From: DATMGU01 sp035555315
Lineage (GTDB): Bacteria > Pseudomonadota > Alphaproteobacteria > ATCC43930 > CGMCC-115725
Assembly (NCBI GenBank): GCA_035555315.1
Contig: DATMGU010000083.1
Span: 1-64,000 of the forward strand
Direction: 5' to 3'
Length of the DNA stretch: 64,000 bases
Part shown: piece by piece, positions 43,289-52,689 of the stretch
How the letters are laid out: each line of letters starts with the position of its first letter
How positions within the stretch are numbered: the stretch's first letter is position 1
Position numbers and translations under genes: made by a program
The notes under the pieces: generated by a model
The model's database searches: none
The model's input: only the letters and a program-made list of their open reading frames with translations
What the model was told of the DNA's origin: nothing

Positions 43289-43666
43289 ATGAGGATGCTC
43301 AGGATGGGTTTCGTGGCCGCGACCGCGGCGATCTTCACGATGGGTTCCGCCCTGGCTCAGGAGGGCGATCCCGACGCGGGCAAGGAGATCTTCAAGAAAT
43401 GCGCGCTCTGCCACGCGCCGGATGCCGGTGTGAACAAGATCGGACCGAGCCTGCACGGCATCGTCGGGCGCCATTCCGGCAGCATCGAGAATTTCAGCTA
43501 TTCGGTGGCGATGAAGGCGTTCGACAAGACATGGGACGAGCCGCAGCTCAATACCTACCTGACCGACCCACGCGCCGTCGTGCCCGGCACCAAGATGATC
43601 TTCCCGGGCCTCAAGGACGAGAAGGACCGGCAGAACGTCATCGCCTATCTCTCGACCCTCAAATGA
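43289..43666 (+). CDS. Class I cytochrome c (c2-like)
   Basis: A 125-residue exported cytochrome: signal MRMLRMGFVAATAAIFTMGSALA, haem site CALCH (Cys38, Cys41, His42), GPSLHGIVGRHSGSIENFSYS, and the axial Met in GTKMIFPGL. It resembles cytochrome c2/cH, which carries electrons from XoxG to the terminal oxidase. Start ATG 43289; ATG 43295 is also possible. It closes the xox operon. Confidence 0.9.
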   Translation: MRMLRMGFVAATAAIFTMGSALAQEGDPDAGKEIFKKCALCHAPDAGVNKIGPSLHGIVGRHSGSIENFSYSVAMKAFDKTWDEPQLNTYLTDPRAVVPGTKMIFPGLKDEKDRQNVIAYLSTLK

Positions 43667-43708
43667 CCCCGGTACCGCGATCAATGCACATCTTCTCGTC
43701 GGCGAGGC

Positions 43709-45136
43709 TCAGGATGCCTTCGACGCGCGGAGTATTTCCCCCGCCATGATGTCCTTCCCGCGGAACTGTTGATCTTCACGGGGCGAGGACAGCGGTCGCA
43801 GCAATGCGACGCGGCAGCCTGGCACGGCGTCTTCGATGGTCAAGCTCATGCCGTGCAGCCTCGCGACGGCGGCGACCAGGCTCAGGCCGAGGCCATTGCC
43901 GGGTGTGTGCCGGCTTTTCTCCGAGCGGTGGAAGCGGCGCAGCACCGCCTCGCGCTCACCGGCGCCGATGCCGATGCCGGTATCCGTCACGCTCACGCCG
44001 AGACCGTCGGGCCGATGCGTCACGTCGACCGCTATCCTGCCGCGCGGGGGCGTGAATTTGATGGCGTTGTCGACGAGATTGCCGATCGCCTCGAACAGCA
44101 GGCTGGAATCGCCGTTCATCGCGAAGGGCGGCGCGCCGGCGCAGGCAAAGCTCAGTACGATGTCCTTTTCGTCGGCCAGCGGTTCGTAGAACTCCGTGAC
44201 GTCGCGTGCCACGGTTTCCAGGTCGACTATGGAAAATCCGGCGTGCCGGGCGCCGTCCTCCACCTCGGCGATACGCAGCAGAGCGGAAAACGTCTTGAGC
44301 ACGCTTCGCATCTCGACGATGGCGTCATCGATCGCGGTGGCATATTCGTCGGTCGAGCTGGCGCGCCGTCTCGCCCGCTCCAACCCGGCCAGCATCCGGG
44401 TCAACGGCGTGCGCAGGTCGTGCGCGATGCCGTCGCACACGCCCTTCACATCCTGCATCAGCCGTTCGATGTCATCGAGCATGCCGTTGACGACATGCGC
44501 CAGCCGGTCGAGGTCGCCGGACGTGCCGTGCGAGGGCAGGCGGCGCGACAGGTCGCCGCTGACGATGCGCTGAATGGCCAGAGCCACCGCGTCGAACCGT
44601 CTCACCGTTCCGGCCCCGACGATCAGCGCGCCCGCCAGGCCAAGCGTCATGGTCAGTACCCCGCACCAGAGCGCGGCGTTGACAAAGGCTTCGTCGAATT
44701 CCCGCGTCTCGTACATGTTCTGGGCCACCAGGACGAGCTCGCCGCCCTGCAGCCGATGCGCGATGCCGCGAAAGCGCGTCCGGCCGTTTTCCACGGGAAC
44801 TCGGAAATCGAACGGCTGGTCATAGACCGGGATGCGCGTTGGCATCGGCAGCGGATCGCCGGCCAGATGCTGGCCTCGACCGTCGTAGAGCGCGAAGACA
44901 TGATCCCGATCCGGATTGGCCACGAGATGCGCATCGAAGCGGCGCACGATCTCGGGCACTCGCACCTGGGGTTCCGGCGCTTCGCGGATCAGCCAGGTAT
45001 CCACATGCAGCAGAAGAAATTGCTGTGTTCGCAGATACAGGAAGCCGAACAGGACCGCCGAGGAGATGCCGAAAAGGGCCAGAAACAGCAGCGCCAAGCG
45101 GAAGCTGCTGGTGCGCGGTAGGTCAATCAGGCGCAT
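43709..45136 (-). CDS. Membrane sensor histidine kinase
   Basis: About 475 residues (ATG 45136; ATG 45145 also possible). An N-terminal membrane helix (about 12-34), a periplasmic sensor of roughly 120 residues with VLVAQNMYETREFDEAF, and a second helix lead into a HAMP domain (RRFDAVALAIQRIVSGDLSRRLP). The H-box is DGIAHDLRTPLTRML, followed by NLVDNAIKFTPPRG, DTGIGIGAGE and GNGLGLSLVAAVARLHG. Its gene overlaps the upstream response-regulator gene by 14 bases, so the two form a pair. Location beside RND efflux genes suggests a cue of metal or toxic compound, unproven. Confidence 0.92.
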   Translation of the reverse strand: MRLIDLPRTSSFRLALLFLALFGISSAVLFGFLYLRTQQFLLLHVDTWLIREAPEPQVRVPEIVRRFDAHLVANPDRDHVFALYDGRGQHLAGDPLPMPTRIPVYDQPFDFRVPVENGRTRFRGIAHRLQGGELVLVAQNMYETREFDEAFVNAALWCGVLTMTLGLAGALIVGAGTVRRFDAVALAIQRIVSGDLSRRLPSHGTSGDLDRLAHVVNGMLDDIERLMQDVKGVCDGIAHDLRTPLTRMLAGLERARRRASSTDEYATAIDDAIVEMRSVLKTFSALLRIAEVEDGARHAGFSIVDLETVARDVTEFYEPLADEKDIVLSFACAGAPPFAMNGDSSLLFEAIGNLVDNAIKFTPPRGRIAVDVTHRPDGLGVSVTDTGIGIGAGEREAVLRRFHRSEKSRHTPGNGLGLSLVAAVARLHGMSLTIEDAVPGCRVALLRPLSSPREDQQFRGKDIMAGEILRASKAS

Positions 45137-45806
45137 GAAGGACATAGCCCGAGCCGCGCACGGTGTGGATCAGCGGCGCCGTGCCCGGCAGCTCGATCTT
45201 GCGGCGCAGCTTGCCGACATGCACGTCGATGACATTGGTCGGCTCGTCGTAGTGGTAGTGCCAGACCTCTTCGAACATCATGGTGCGCGTCACCACCTGA
45301 CCGGCGTGACGCATCAAATATTCCAGGAGCCTGTATTCGCGCGGCAGCAAGTCGATCGGCTGACCCGACCGCCGCACCGTCCGCGTCAACAGGTCCATCT
45401 CCAGAGTGCCGACGCGCAGCACCACTTCGCGCTGCGGACCGGCTCGGCGGCGCACCAGCACGTCGAGCCGCGCGGTCAATTCCAGGAATTCGAAGGGCTT
45501 GATCAGATAATCGTCGCCGCCGGCCTTCAGCCCGCGCACCCGCTCATCCACACCCGACAGCGCGCTGAGTACCAGCACCGGCACCTCGTTGCCGGTGGCT
45601 CGCAAGGTCGTCAAGACGCCCAGGCCGTCCAGCCCGTCTGGCAGCATGCGGTCCAGCACGACCGCCTCGAAGCTCTCGGTCGCGGCCTTCAGCAGCCCTT
45701 CGCGGCCCGTGCCCGCGCATTCCACCTGATACCCATGGTCGCCCAACGCGGCGGCGATCTCAGCCGCCGTCTGCGCGTCGTCCTCGATGACAAGCACCCT
45801 GGTCAT
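45123..45806 (-). CDS. OmpR-family response regulator, paired with the kinase at 43709
   Basis: A 227-residue regulator: receiver with VIEDD, phosphoacceptor Asp52 (VVLDRMLPDG), Ser/Lys in LVLSAL and LIKPF, and a C-terminal winged helix (LPREYRLLEYLMRHAGQVVTRTMMFEEVWHYHYDEPTNVIDVHVGKLRRKI). Start ATG 45806 gives the usual MTRVLVIEDD. It is divergent from a second OmpR-type regulator gene at 46009. Confidence 0.93.
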   Translation of the reverse strand: MTRVLVIEDDAQTAAEIAAALGDHGYQVECAGTGREGLLKAATESFEAVVLDRMLPDGLDGLGVLTTLRATGNEVPVLVLSALSGVDERVRGLKAGGDDYLIKPFEFLELTARLDVLVRRRAGPQREVVLRVGTLEMDLLTRTVRRSGQPIDLLPREYRLLEYLMRHAGQVVTRTMMFEEVWHYHYDEPTNVIDVHVGKLRRKIELPGTAPLIHTVRGSGYVLHAPD

Positions 45807-45827
45807 ATCCCCCCGTCCTCTCACGGT

Positions 45828-45859
45828 GCCCGGATCTCACGACGCCCGGATCTTACGAC
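45828..45859. repeat. 16-bp tandem duplication upstream of the regulator gene
   Basis: Units 45828-45843 and 45844-45859, both starting GCCCGGATCT, differ at one base. They lie in the divergent promoter region of the two OmpR-type regulators, about 22 bp before the minus-strand start, and could affect its expression. Confidence 0.85.
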
Positions 45860-46008
45860 GCCCTGACCGGCACATTGGCGGGTCTGTCATGCCGTTGTCC
45901 GGATATTCTGGCCCGGCGACAATGGTTGCGCATTCGGAGTATAGCCACGTCATGCGAAAGAGCGGCTTCGCCCGAACATGAAACACAATTCATCAAACGG
46001 AAAAGCCC

Positions 46009-46728
46009 ATGCGCCTCCTGCTGGTCGAAGACGATGACCGGACGGCATCCTACCTGGTCCGCGGGCTCGCGGAGAGCGGCCATGTCGTCGACCGGACCAT
46101 GGACGGCGAAACCGGCCTGGCGATGGCGCTGGAGGGCATCTATGACGCCCTGATCGTCGACCGCCGCCTGTCCGTCTTGGATGGGCCCGCCTTGGACGGG
46201 CCCGCGCTGGACGGGATCGCCTTGGTGCGGCGCCTCCGCGCGACCGACCAGGCGACGCCGGTTCTGATGCTCAGCGCCATCGCCGGCATGCTCGACCGGG
46301 TGGAAGGCATGCAGGCGGGTTGCGACGATTACTTGGCCAAGCCCTACGCCTTCGCCGAGCTGCTGGCGCGGCTGGAGGCGCTGGCACGCCGCGCCGATCG
46401 GGCGCGGCGTCGTTCCGCTCTGCAGGTCGGCGACCTGGCGCTGGATCCCGCCGGCCGCCGAGCGCTGCGGGCCGGCAAGGAAATCCGCCTGCAGCATCGG
46501 GAATACCTGCTGCTGGAAATGTTGATGCGTCATGCCGGTCAGGTCGTCACGCGCTCGATGCTGCTGGAAGCGGCATGGGATTACGATTTCGAGCCGCGCG
46601 GCAACATCATCGACATGCATATCCACCGGCTGCGGCGGAAGATCGATCAGGGCCATGCGCGGAAGCTGATCCAGACCGTGCGCGGCGGTGGCTACACGAT
46701 CCGTGTGGACCCTCAGGCGACGCCCTGA
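46009..46728 (+). CDS. OmpR-family response regulator with enlarged receiver loop
   Basis: A 239-residue regulator. Receiver: VEDDD, Asp51 (DALIVDRRL), LMLSAI, YLAKPYAF. Winged helix: LQHREYLLLEMLMRHAGQVVTRSMLLEAAWDYDFEPRGNIIDMHIHRLRRKI. Right after Asp51 a 15-bp triplet repeat inserts LDGPALDGPALDG where one LDG is normal, lengthening the loop by about ten residues. It has no kinase of its own and precedes the RND efflux operon (73 bp to the next gene), so it likely controls those genes. Confidence 0.9.
   Translation: MRLLLVEDDDRTASYLVRGLAESGHVVDRTMDGETGLAMALEGIYDALIVDRRLSVLDGPALDGPALDGIALVRRLRATDQATPVLMLSAIAGMLDRVEGMQAGCDDYLAKPYAFAELLARLEALARRADRARRRSALQVGDLALDPAGRRALRAGKEIRLQHREYLLLEMLMRHAGQVVTRSMLLEAAWDYDFEPRGNIIDMHIHRLRRKIDQGHARKLIQTVRGGGYTIRVDPQATP
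46177..46221. repeat. 15-bp triple tandem repeat inside a receiver domain
   Basis: Units 46177-46191, 46192-46206 and 46207-46221 share TTGGA(T/C)GGGCCCGCC-like sequence with few differences. In frame they encode LDGPA, LDGPA and LDGIA directly after the phosphoacceptor region. Confidence 0.9.
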
Positions 46729-46800
46729 GAGGCGACCTTAAAGTCCATTTCATGTTTGGGCGAAGCCGCGCCCATCGGCGCCTGTGCAGTTAACTCATCC

Positions 46801-48333
46801 ATGCCGCACGCCGAAGCACCCCTGCGATCCGTCAAACAGCCCGCCAAGCATCGCCCACGAGGCAAGACCGGGCTTGTCCTGGCTCTGTGCCTGGTATCGG
46901 CCGGCTGCTCGCTGGTCCCGGACTACCAACGCCCGCAAGCCGATGCGGCCGCCGCCTGGAGCACCGCCGTGGGGGACGGGACGGGCGCGGTCCCGGTGAG
47001 CGGCGCCTGGTGGCGAAGCTTCGGCAGCCCGGAGCTGGACGAGCTGATGCAGCGGAGCTTGTCCGGCAACTTCACCCTGCGGGCGGCCGTCGCGCGCATC
47101 GACGAGGCGCAGGGCACGGCGGAGGTGAACGCGGCGGCGCTGTTCCCGTCCATCACTGTCGCCGGGACGCAGGATCAAAAGAACGGCGTCAAGAATACCG
47201 GCACCCATCAATTGCTCGCCCAGGCCAGCTACGAGCTGGATTTCTGGGGCAAGAACCGTGCCGCCGCGGCATCCGGCACCGCCCTCGCGCATGCCTCGGC
47301 GTTCGACGCCGACACCGTGGCCATGACGCTATCGGCATCGCTCGTCGACACGTATTTTCAGATCCTCTCGCTCAATGAACGCGTTCGGCTGGCGCGGCAG
47401 ATCGCCGATGATGCCCGGCATGTGCTGGCCCTGGTGCAGGTGCAGCAGCAAGCCGGCACGGCGACGGAGCTGCAGGTGGAGCAGCAACGCGCCGCCGTCG
47501 CCACCTTCGATGGGGCCGTGCCGCCGTTGTTGCAGCAAGCGGATCAGGCCCTGCACCTGCTGGCGGTGTTGACCGGCCAGGCGCCGGAGGGGTTCGCGAT
47601 TGCCGCCAGCGATCTGCATGGCTTGGCGCGGCCTGGCGTGCTGCCCGATCTGCCCACCGCCCTGCTGGAGCGGCGGCCGGACATCCGCGCGGCCGAAGCG
47701 CGCCTGATTTCCGCCAATTTCGATATCGGCGTGGCGCGCGCGGCGTTCTTTCCCAGCGTCTCCCTCAATGCCGGCGTCGGTATCGGGGCGAAGCAGGCGT
47801 CCCATTTCTTCCCGCCCTCGGCGGTGACGGATCTGGGCTTCAGCCTGTTGCAACCGTTGTTTCAGGGTGGCCAGTTGGAGGGACAGTTGCGCTTTGACCG
47901 CGCCCGTCAGGTGGAGATGGTGGCGACCTATCGGCAGACCGTGATCGCCGCCTTCCAGGATGTGGAGGATATGCTGAGTACGCTGGCGCATGTGCGCGAT
48001 CAGGAGGAGATAGAAATCGTCGCGCAGACGGCGGCGAGCAGGGCCGCGAGCCTGGCGGAGCTGCAATACCGCCTGGGCAGTGCCGACTACCTGACCGTGC
48101 TGACCACGGAACAGGCGCTGTATCAAGCGCAGGACGCCTTGCTGCAGGTGCGGCTGCAGCGGCTGCAGGCGATCGTCGGCCTGTTCCGGGCGCTCGGCGG
48201 CGGCTTCGACGCCGACGCCGGTCCGGCGGTGGTCCAGGTCAGCGCTCCGCAGGGCGCCCGTCCCCAATCCGCGCCCCAATCCGCCGCCCCATCCGCGCCC
48301 ATGCCCATGCCCGCAACGCCGTCCGGAGGTTGA
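46801..48333 (+). CDS. Outer-membrane efflux lipoprotein (NodT/OprM family)
   Basis: A 510-residue outer-membrane factor of a tripartite pump. The lipobox VSAGC (residues about 36-40) marks a lipoprotein. The body shows SGAWWRSFGSPELDELMQRSL, ASYELDFWGKNRAAAASG, LLERRPDIRAAEARLISANFDIGVARAAFFPSVSL and SADYLTVLTTEQALYQAQDALL, the duplicated helical barrel of TolC-like proteins. A Pro/Ala/Met-rich tail (about 35 residues) is extra. GTG of the adaptor gene follows the stop after one base. Confidence 0.94.
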   Translation: MPHAEAPLRSVKQPAKHRPRGKTGLVLALCLVSAGCSLVPDYQRPQADAAAAWSTAVGDGTGAVPVSGAWWRSFGSPELDELMQRSLSGNFTLRAAVARIDEAQGTAEVNAAALFPSITVAGTQDQKNGVKNTGTHQLLAQASYELDFWGKNRAAAASGTALAHASAFDADTVAMTLSASLVDTYFQILSLNERVRLARQIADDARHVLALVQVQQQAGTATELQVEQQRAAVATFDGAVPPLLQQADQALHLLAVLTGQAPEGFAIAASDLHGLARPGVLPDLPTALLERRPDIRAAEARLISANFDIGVARAAFFPSVSLNAGVGIGAKQASHFFPPSAVTDLGFSLLQPLFQGGQLEGQLRFDRARQVEMVATYRQTVIAAFQDVEDMLSTLAHVRDQEEIEIVAQTAASRAASLAELQYRLGSADYLTVLTTEQALYQAQDALLQVRLQRLQAIVGLFRALGGGFDADAGPAVVQVSAPQGARPQSAPQSAAPSAPMPMPATPSGG

Positions 48334-48334
48334 T

Positions 48335-49552
48335 GTGAGCGAATCCGTGAAGAGGGACATCGAGATCCGCCGCCCTGGCCCCACCTCCACCGGGAAAGCG
48401 CTGGTGCGCATGGCCCTCGCCATCGTCGTGCTGGGAGGCGGCGTCGCGGCGCTGAATTGGGGATTGTCGTCGAGAAAAGCGCCGTCCGCGGCGGCACCCG
48501 GCGCGGCATCGGTGCCGGTGATCGCCGGCGCGGCCACCATGCGCGACTTGCCCGTCTGGCTTTCCGGGATCGGCACCGTCACGCCGCTGAACGCGGTGGA
48601 TGTCAAGGTGCGGGTCGACGGCCAGTTGCAAAGCGTCGCCTTCACGGAGGGGCAGGAGGTCGCCGCCGGCCAGCTTTTGGCGCAGATCGATGCACGGCCG
48701 TACCAGGCGTCGCTGGCGCAGGCGCAGGCGAACCGGCAACGCGACCTGGCGCAGTTCGCCAATGCCCAGCAGGAGGTCGCGCGCGCCAGCAAGCTGATGA
48801 ATGCGGGCGCCGGCACGTCGCAGAACTTCGACACGATGAAGGCGCAGCAAGCGGCATTGCAGGCGACGCTCGACGCGGATCAGGCCGCGATCGATTCGGC
48901 GCGGCTGAATCTGGAGTTCACGCGCATCGTCTCGCCTCTGGCGGGCCGCGTGGGATTACGCCAAATCGATCCGGGCAGCATCGTGCATGCCAGCGACGCC
49001 GCCGGCCTCGTCACGATAACCGAGATGGCTCCCATCGCGGTGCTGTTCTCCCTGCCGCAGGACGAGCTGGCGGCGGTGGCGGAGGGGCAGCGTGACGGGG
49101 CGCTGCCGGTGGCGGTGGATACGCGCGATGGCGCCAAGCACATCGCCGACGGCCAGCTTGTATTCATCAACAGCTCGGTGGATCAGACCAACGGCCAAAT
49201 CCAGCTGAAGGCGGTCTTCGATAATCCCGACCGCGCCCTGTGGCCGGGCGAGTTCGTTTCCGCGCGCGTGCTGGTTCGCACCGACCGCGACGCCACCGTG
49301 GTGCCCGCCCAGGCGGTGCAGACTGGTCAGAACGGCCTCTATGTCTATGCGCTCAAGCCCGACGACACCGTCGCCCCGCAGCCGGTGACGACCGGCCCGA
49401 CGGTGACCGGCTTCACCGAAATCCGCTCCGGCCTGGCGCCGGGGCAACGGGTGGTGCTGGACGGGCAGTCCCGCCTCGCCCCCGGGACCCATGTGACGAT
49501 CGCCCCCGATGCCCCTCCCAGTGCCACTCCCGTGCCGGGAGCCCCGTCATGA
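48335..49552 (+). CDS. RND efflux periplasmic adaptor (MdtA-like)
   Basis: A 405-residue membrane-fusion protein, GTG start with GGAGG upstream. One N-terminal membrane anchor (MALAIVVLGGGVAALNWGL), lipoyl half-motifs VKVRVDGQLQSVAFTEGQEVAAGQLLAQIDARPY and FTRIVSPLAGRVGLRQIDPGSIV, a long coiled hairpin between them, and the beta-barrel/membrane-proximal part ending AVQTGQNGLYVYALKPDDTV. Sequence style is that of MdtA/MuxA. Overlaps the pump gene by four bases. Confidence 0.94.
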   Translation: MSESVKRDIEIRRPGPTSTGKALVRMALAIVVLGGGVAALNWGLSSRKAPSAAAPGAASVPVIAGAATMRDLPVWLSGIGTVTPLNAVDVKVRVDGQLQSVAFTEGQEVAAGQLLAQIDARPYQASLAQAQANRQRDLAQFANAQQEVARASKLMNAGAGTSQNFDTMKAQQAALQATLDADQAAIDSARLNLEFTRIVSPLAGRVGLRQIDPGSIVHASDAAGLVTITEMAPIAVLFSLPQDELAAVAEGQRDGALPVAVDTRDGAKHIADGQLVFINSSVDQTNGQIQLKAVFDNPDRALWPGEFVSARVLVRTDRDATVVPAQAVQTGQNGLYVYALKPDDTVAPQPVTTGPTVTGFTEIRSGLAPGQRVVLDGQSRLAPGTHVTIAPDAPPSATPVPGAPS

Positions 49553-52500
49553 GCATTTCCAGGCCGTTCATCTATCGGCGCATCGGCACCTGCCTGCTGG
49601 CGGTCGGCGTGGTTTTGGTGGGGTTGGTGGCCTATCAGGGCTTGCCGGTATCGGCCCTGCCGCAGGTCGATTATCCGACCATCCAGGTGCAGGCCCAGCT
49701 GCCGGGGGCCAGCGCGCAGACCATGGCGACCTCGGTCGCGACGCCCTTGGAACGGTCGTTCTCCAGTATCCCCAATGTGACGCAGATGACCTCGTCCAGC
49801 TCGCTGGGCGTCACCTCCATCGTTCTGCAATTCGACCTGAACCGCAACATCGACGGCGCCGCGCAGGACGTGCAGACGCAGATCAACGCGTCGTCCGGGC
49901 TGCTCCCCAAGAACATGCCGAACCCGCCCAGCTACAACAAGGTGAACCCGGCCAATGCCTCGATCATCTCGCTGGCATTGACCTCGCCGACCCTGCCGCT
50001 GACCGAGCTGGACCGCTACGCCGAGGACTTCATCGCGCAGCCGATCGCGCAGCTCCCTGGCGTCGGCATCGTGGATTACCACGGACAGCAGCGGCCGGCG
50101 GTGCGCGTGCGCGTCGATCCGGAAAAGCTGGCCGGGCTTGGACTGACCCTGGAGGATGTTCGCTCCGCGATCGGCAGCTCTACCATCGATGCGCCGAAAG
50201 GCACCTTGAACGGCCCGCACCAGGCGGTGGTGCTGAACGCCACCGACCAGCTTCTGAGCGCGGATGCCTATCGGTCCATGGTGATCGCCTACCGCGGCAA
50301 CGCGCCGATCCGCCTGCAGGATGTCGGCACCGTGGTCGATGCGCCGGAGGATATGTACGAAGCCGCGTGGTTTCAGGGGCAGCGCGCGATCATCGTCGAC
50401 GTGGCGCAGCAGCCGGGGTCCAACGTCGTCTCGACCATCCAGGCGATCAAGGACAAGCTGCCGTCCCTGGCTGCTTCCCTGCCGGCGGCGGCGGAGCTGC
50501 ATATCGTGGGCGACCGCACGCAGACGATCCACGCGGCGATCAGCGACGTGCAGCTCACCATGATCATCACGATCGCGCTGGTGGTCATGGTGATCTTCGT
50601 GTTCCTGCGGAATTTCTGGGCGACGCTGATCCCCAGCCTGACGATCCCGCTCTCGCTGATCGCGACCTTCGCGGCGATGTACGCGCTCGGCTACAGCCTG
50701 GACAACCTGTCGCTGATGGGGCTGACCATCGCCGTCGGCTTCGTGGTGGACGACGCGATCGTGGTGATCGAGAACGTCATCCGCCACATGGAAGCGGGCA
50801 AGCCGCGGCTGGAAGCGGCGCTGGAAGGGGCCCGCGAGGTCGGCTTCACCATCGTCTCGATGACCGTATCGCTGATCGCCATCTTCATCCCCATCCTGCT
50901 GATGGGCGGTCTTGTCGGGCGGCTGTTCCGCGAATTCGCCATCACCATCAGCATCGCCATCATCATGTCGGGAATCATCTCGCTGACCGTGACGCCGATG
51001 CTGTGTGCCTGGCTGATCCAACACGATTCCGACCGCCAGCCGAGCCGGCTGTATCAATGGTCGGAGCGGCAGTTCGAGAGCATCACCGCCGGATATGGCC
51101 GGCTGCTCGACAGGGTGCTGCGCTATCAGAAGCTGACGCTGATGGTGATGGTGGCGACGATCGGCCTGACCGGATGGCTGTTCGTGACGGTGCCGAAGGG
51201 CTTCTTCCCGCAGGTCGATACGAGCTTCGTGCTGGGGATCGCCAAGGCCGCTCCGGACATCTCGTTCGATGCGATGTCCGGCAGGATCAACGCGCTGGCC
51301 GACATCGCCATGCGCGATCCGGCGGTCGACACGGTGGATTACTGGATCGGCGCCAATCCCACCGTCAGCCAAGGCCGCATCCTGCTCAACCTCAAGCCGC
51401 TGGGCCAGCGTTCCGATACGGCGGATCAGGTACTGGCACGCCTGCGGCGGCAGATGACGTCGGTGCAGGGCATCACCCAGGGCATGCAGGTTCGCCAGGA
51501 CATCCAGGTAGGCGGCCGGCTTTCCGCCGCGCAATACCAGTACACGCTGCAGGATGCCGACGTGCAGGAGTTGTACAAATGGTCCTCGCTGCTGGAGACG
51601 AAGCTGGGCGCGCTGCCACAGCTGCGCGATGTCAGCTCCGACCGGCAGGCCTCGGCGACCAGCGTGACGCTGGACATCGACCGCCCCACGGCGTCCCGCA
51701 TGGGTGTGACCGTGCAGGCGATCGACGACATCCTGTATGACGCGTTCGGCCAGCGACAGGTGGCGACGCTGTTCTCGCCGCTCAACCAGTATCATGTGAT
51801 CGAGGAAGTCGATCCGCGCTACCAGCTCAGTACCGAGGCGCTTCGGCACCTGTTCGTGCGGTCGTCGACCACGGCCAAGCTGGTACCGCTGAATCTGCTC
51901 GTTCAGGTCCGGCAAGGCGTATCGCCGGTCACCATCAACCATCAAGGGCTATTCCCGGCGGTGACGCTCTCGTTCAACCTCGCCCCCGGCACGGCGCTGG
52001 GCGACGCGGTGAACGCGATCAACGCGGTGGAGCAACAGGCCCACATGCCCGCCACCGTCAGCGGGACATTCCAAGGGGCGGCGCAGGTCTTCCAGAGTTC
52101 GCTGAGCAGCGAGCCATGGCTCATCCTCGCCGCGATCGTGACGATCTACATCGTGCTCGGTGTGCTGTATGAAAGCGCCATCCATCCCCTGACGATCATC
52201 TCCACCTTGCCCTCCGCCGGGGTCGGCGCGCTGTTGGCGCTGCTGGCATGTGGCCAGGATCTTTCGATCATGGGTATGATCGGCATCCTGCTGCTGATCG
52301 GCATCGTGAAGAAGAACGCCATCATGATGATCGACTTCGCTTTGGTGGCCGAGCGCGACCAAGGCATGTCGCCCTTCGATGCGATCCGGCAAGCCTGCCT
52401 GCTGCGGTTCAGGCCCATCATGATGACGACCTTCGCGGCGCTGCTCGGCGCCCTGCCGTTGGCCTTCGGCCACGGCGCCGGCGCGGAGCTGCGTCAGCCT

Positions 52501-52689
52501 TTGGGCATCGCCATCGTCGGCGGTCTGGTCGTCTCCCAGATCCTTACCCTGTTCACGACGCCGGTGGTCTATCTGTGGTTCGACCGCGTGCAGCATGCCC
52601 TGCGCCGTCGCCCCGCCAGGCGCCTGACCCAAGGGCCGGAGACCGGCGTGTCGACCCCCCGGACAAGCCGCGGTTCCGCGCCGGTCTGA
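49549..52689 (+). CDS. RND multidrug efflux pump (MdtB/MuxB-like)
   Basis: A 1046-residue inner-membrane proton-driven pump. Twelve helices and two periplasmic loops; family signatures include YQGLPVSALPQVDYPTIQVQAQLPGASAQTMA, the TM4 stretch GLTIAVGFVVDDAIVVIENVIRHME with the proton-relay Asp pair, and GIVKKNAIMMIDFALVAERDQGMSPFDAIRQACLLRFRPIMMTT. The LPQVDYPT opening is typical of MdtB/MdtC and unlike AcrB. Only one pump subunit is present, whereas MdtB-MdtC pumps need two; it may act as a homotrimer. Confidence 0.95.
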   Translation: MSISRPFIYRRIGTCLLAVGVVLVGLVAYQGLPVSALPQVDYPTIQVQAQLPGASAQTMATSVATPLERSFSSIPNVTQMTSSSSLGVTSIVLQFDLNRNIDGAAQDVQTQINASSGLLPKNMPNPPSYNKVNPANASIISLALTSPTLPLTELDRYAEDFIAQPIAQLPGVGIVDYHGQQRPAVRVRVDPEKLAGLGLTLEDVRSAIGSSTIDAPKGTLNGPHQAVVLNATDQLLSADAYRSMVIAYRGNAPIRLQDVGTVVDAPEDMYEAAWFQGQRAIIVDVAQQPGSNVVSTIQAIKDKLPSLAASLPAAAELHIVGDRTQTIHAAISDVQLTMIITIALVVMVIFVFLRNFWATLIPSLTIPLSLIATFAAMYALGYSLDNLSLMGLTIAVGFVVDDAIVVIENVIRHMEAGKPRLEAALEGAREVGFTIVSMTVSLIAIFIPILLMGGLVGRLFREFAITISIAIIMSGIISLTVTPMLCAWLIQHDSDRQPSRLYQWSERQFESITAGYGRLLDRVLRYQKLTLMVMVATIGLTGWLFVTVPKGFFPQVDTSFVLGIAKAAPDISFDAMSGRINALADIAMRDPAVDTVDYWIGANPTVSQGRILLNLKPLGQRSDTADQVLARLRRQMTSVQGITQGMQVRQDIQVGGRLSAAQYQYTLQDADVQELYKWSSLLETKLGALPQLRDVSSDRQASATSVTLDIDRPTASRMGVTVQAIDDILYDAFGQRQVATLFSPLNQYHVIEEVDPRYQLSTEALRHLFVRSSTTAKLVPLNLLVQVRQGVSPVTINHQGLFPAVTLSFNLAPGTALGDAVNAINAVEQQAHMPATVSGTFQGAAQVFQSSLSSEPWLILAAIVTIYIVLGVLYESAIHPLTIISTLPSAGVGALLALLACGQDLSIMGMIGILLLIGIVKKNAIMMIDFALVAERDQGMSPFDAIRQACLLRFRPIMMTTFAALLGALPLAFGHGAGAELRQPLGIAIVGGLVVSQILTLFTTPVVYLWFDRVQHALRRRPARRLTQGPETGVSTPRTSRGSAPV

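Noticed and set aside
43769..45121. 450-codon open frame on the plus strand
   Set aside because: Antisense to the sensor kinase gene with intact H, N and G boxes.
49345..51945. 866-codon open frame on the minus strand
   Set aside because: It is antisense to the RND pump gene and its translation is Arg/His/Asp-rich low-complexity sequence with no domain.
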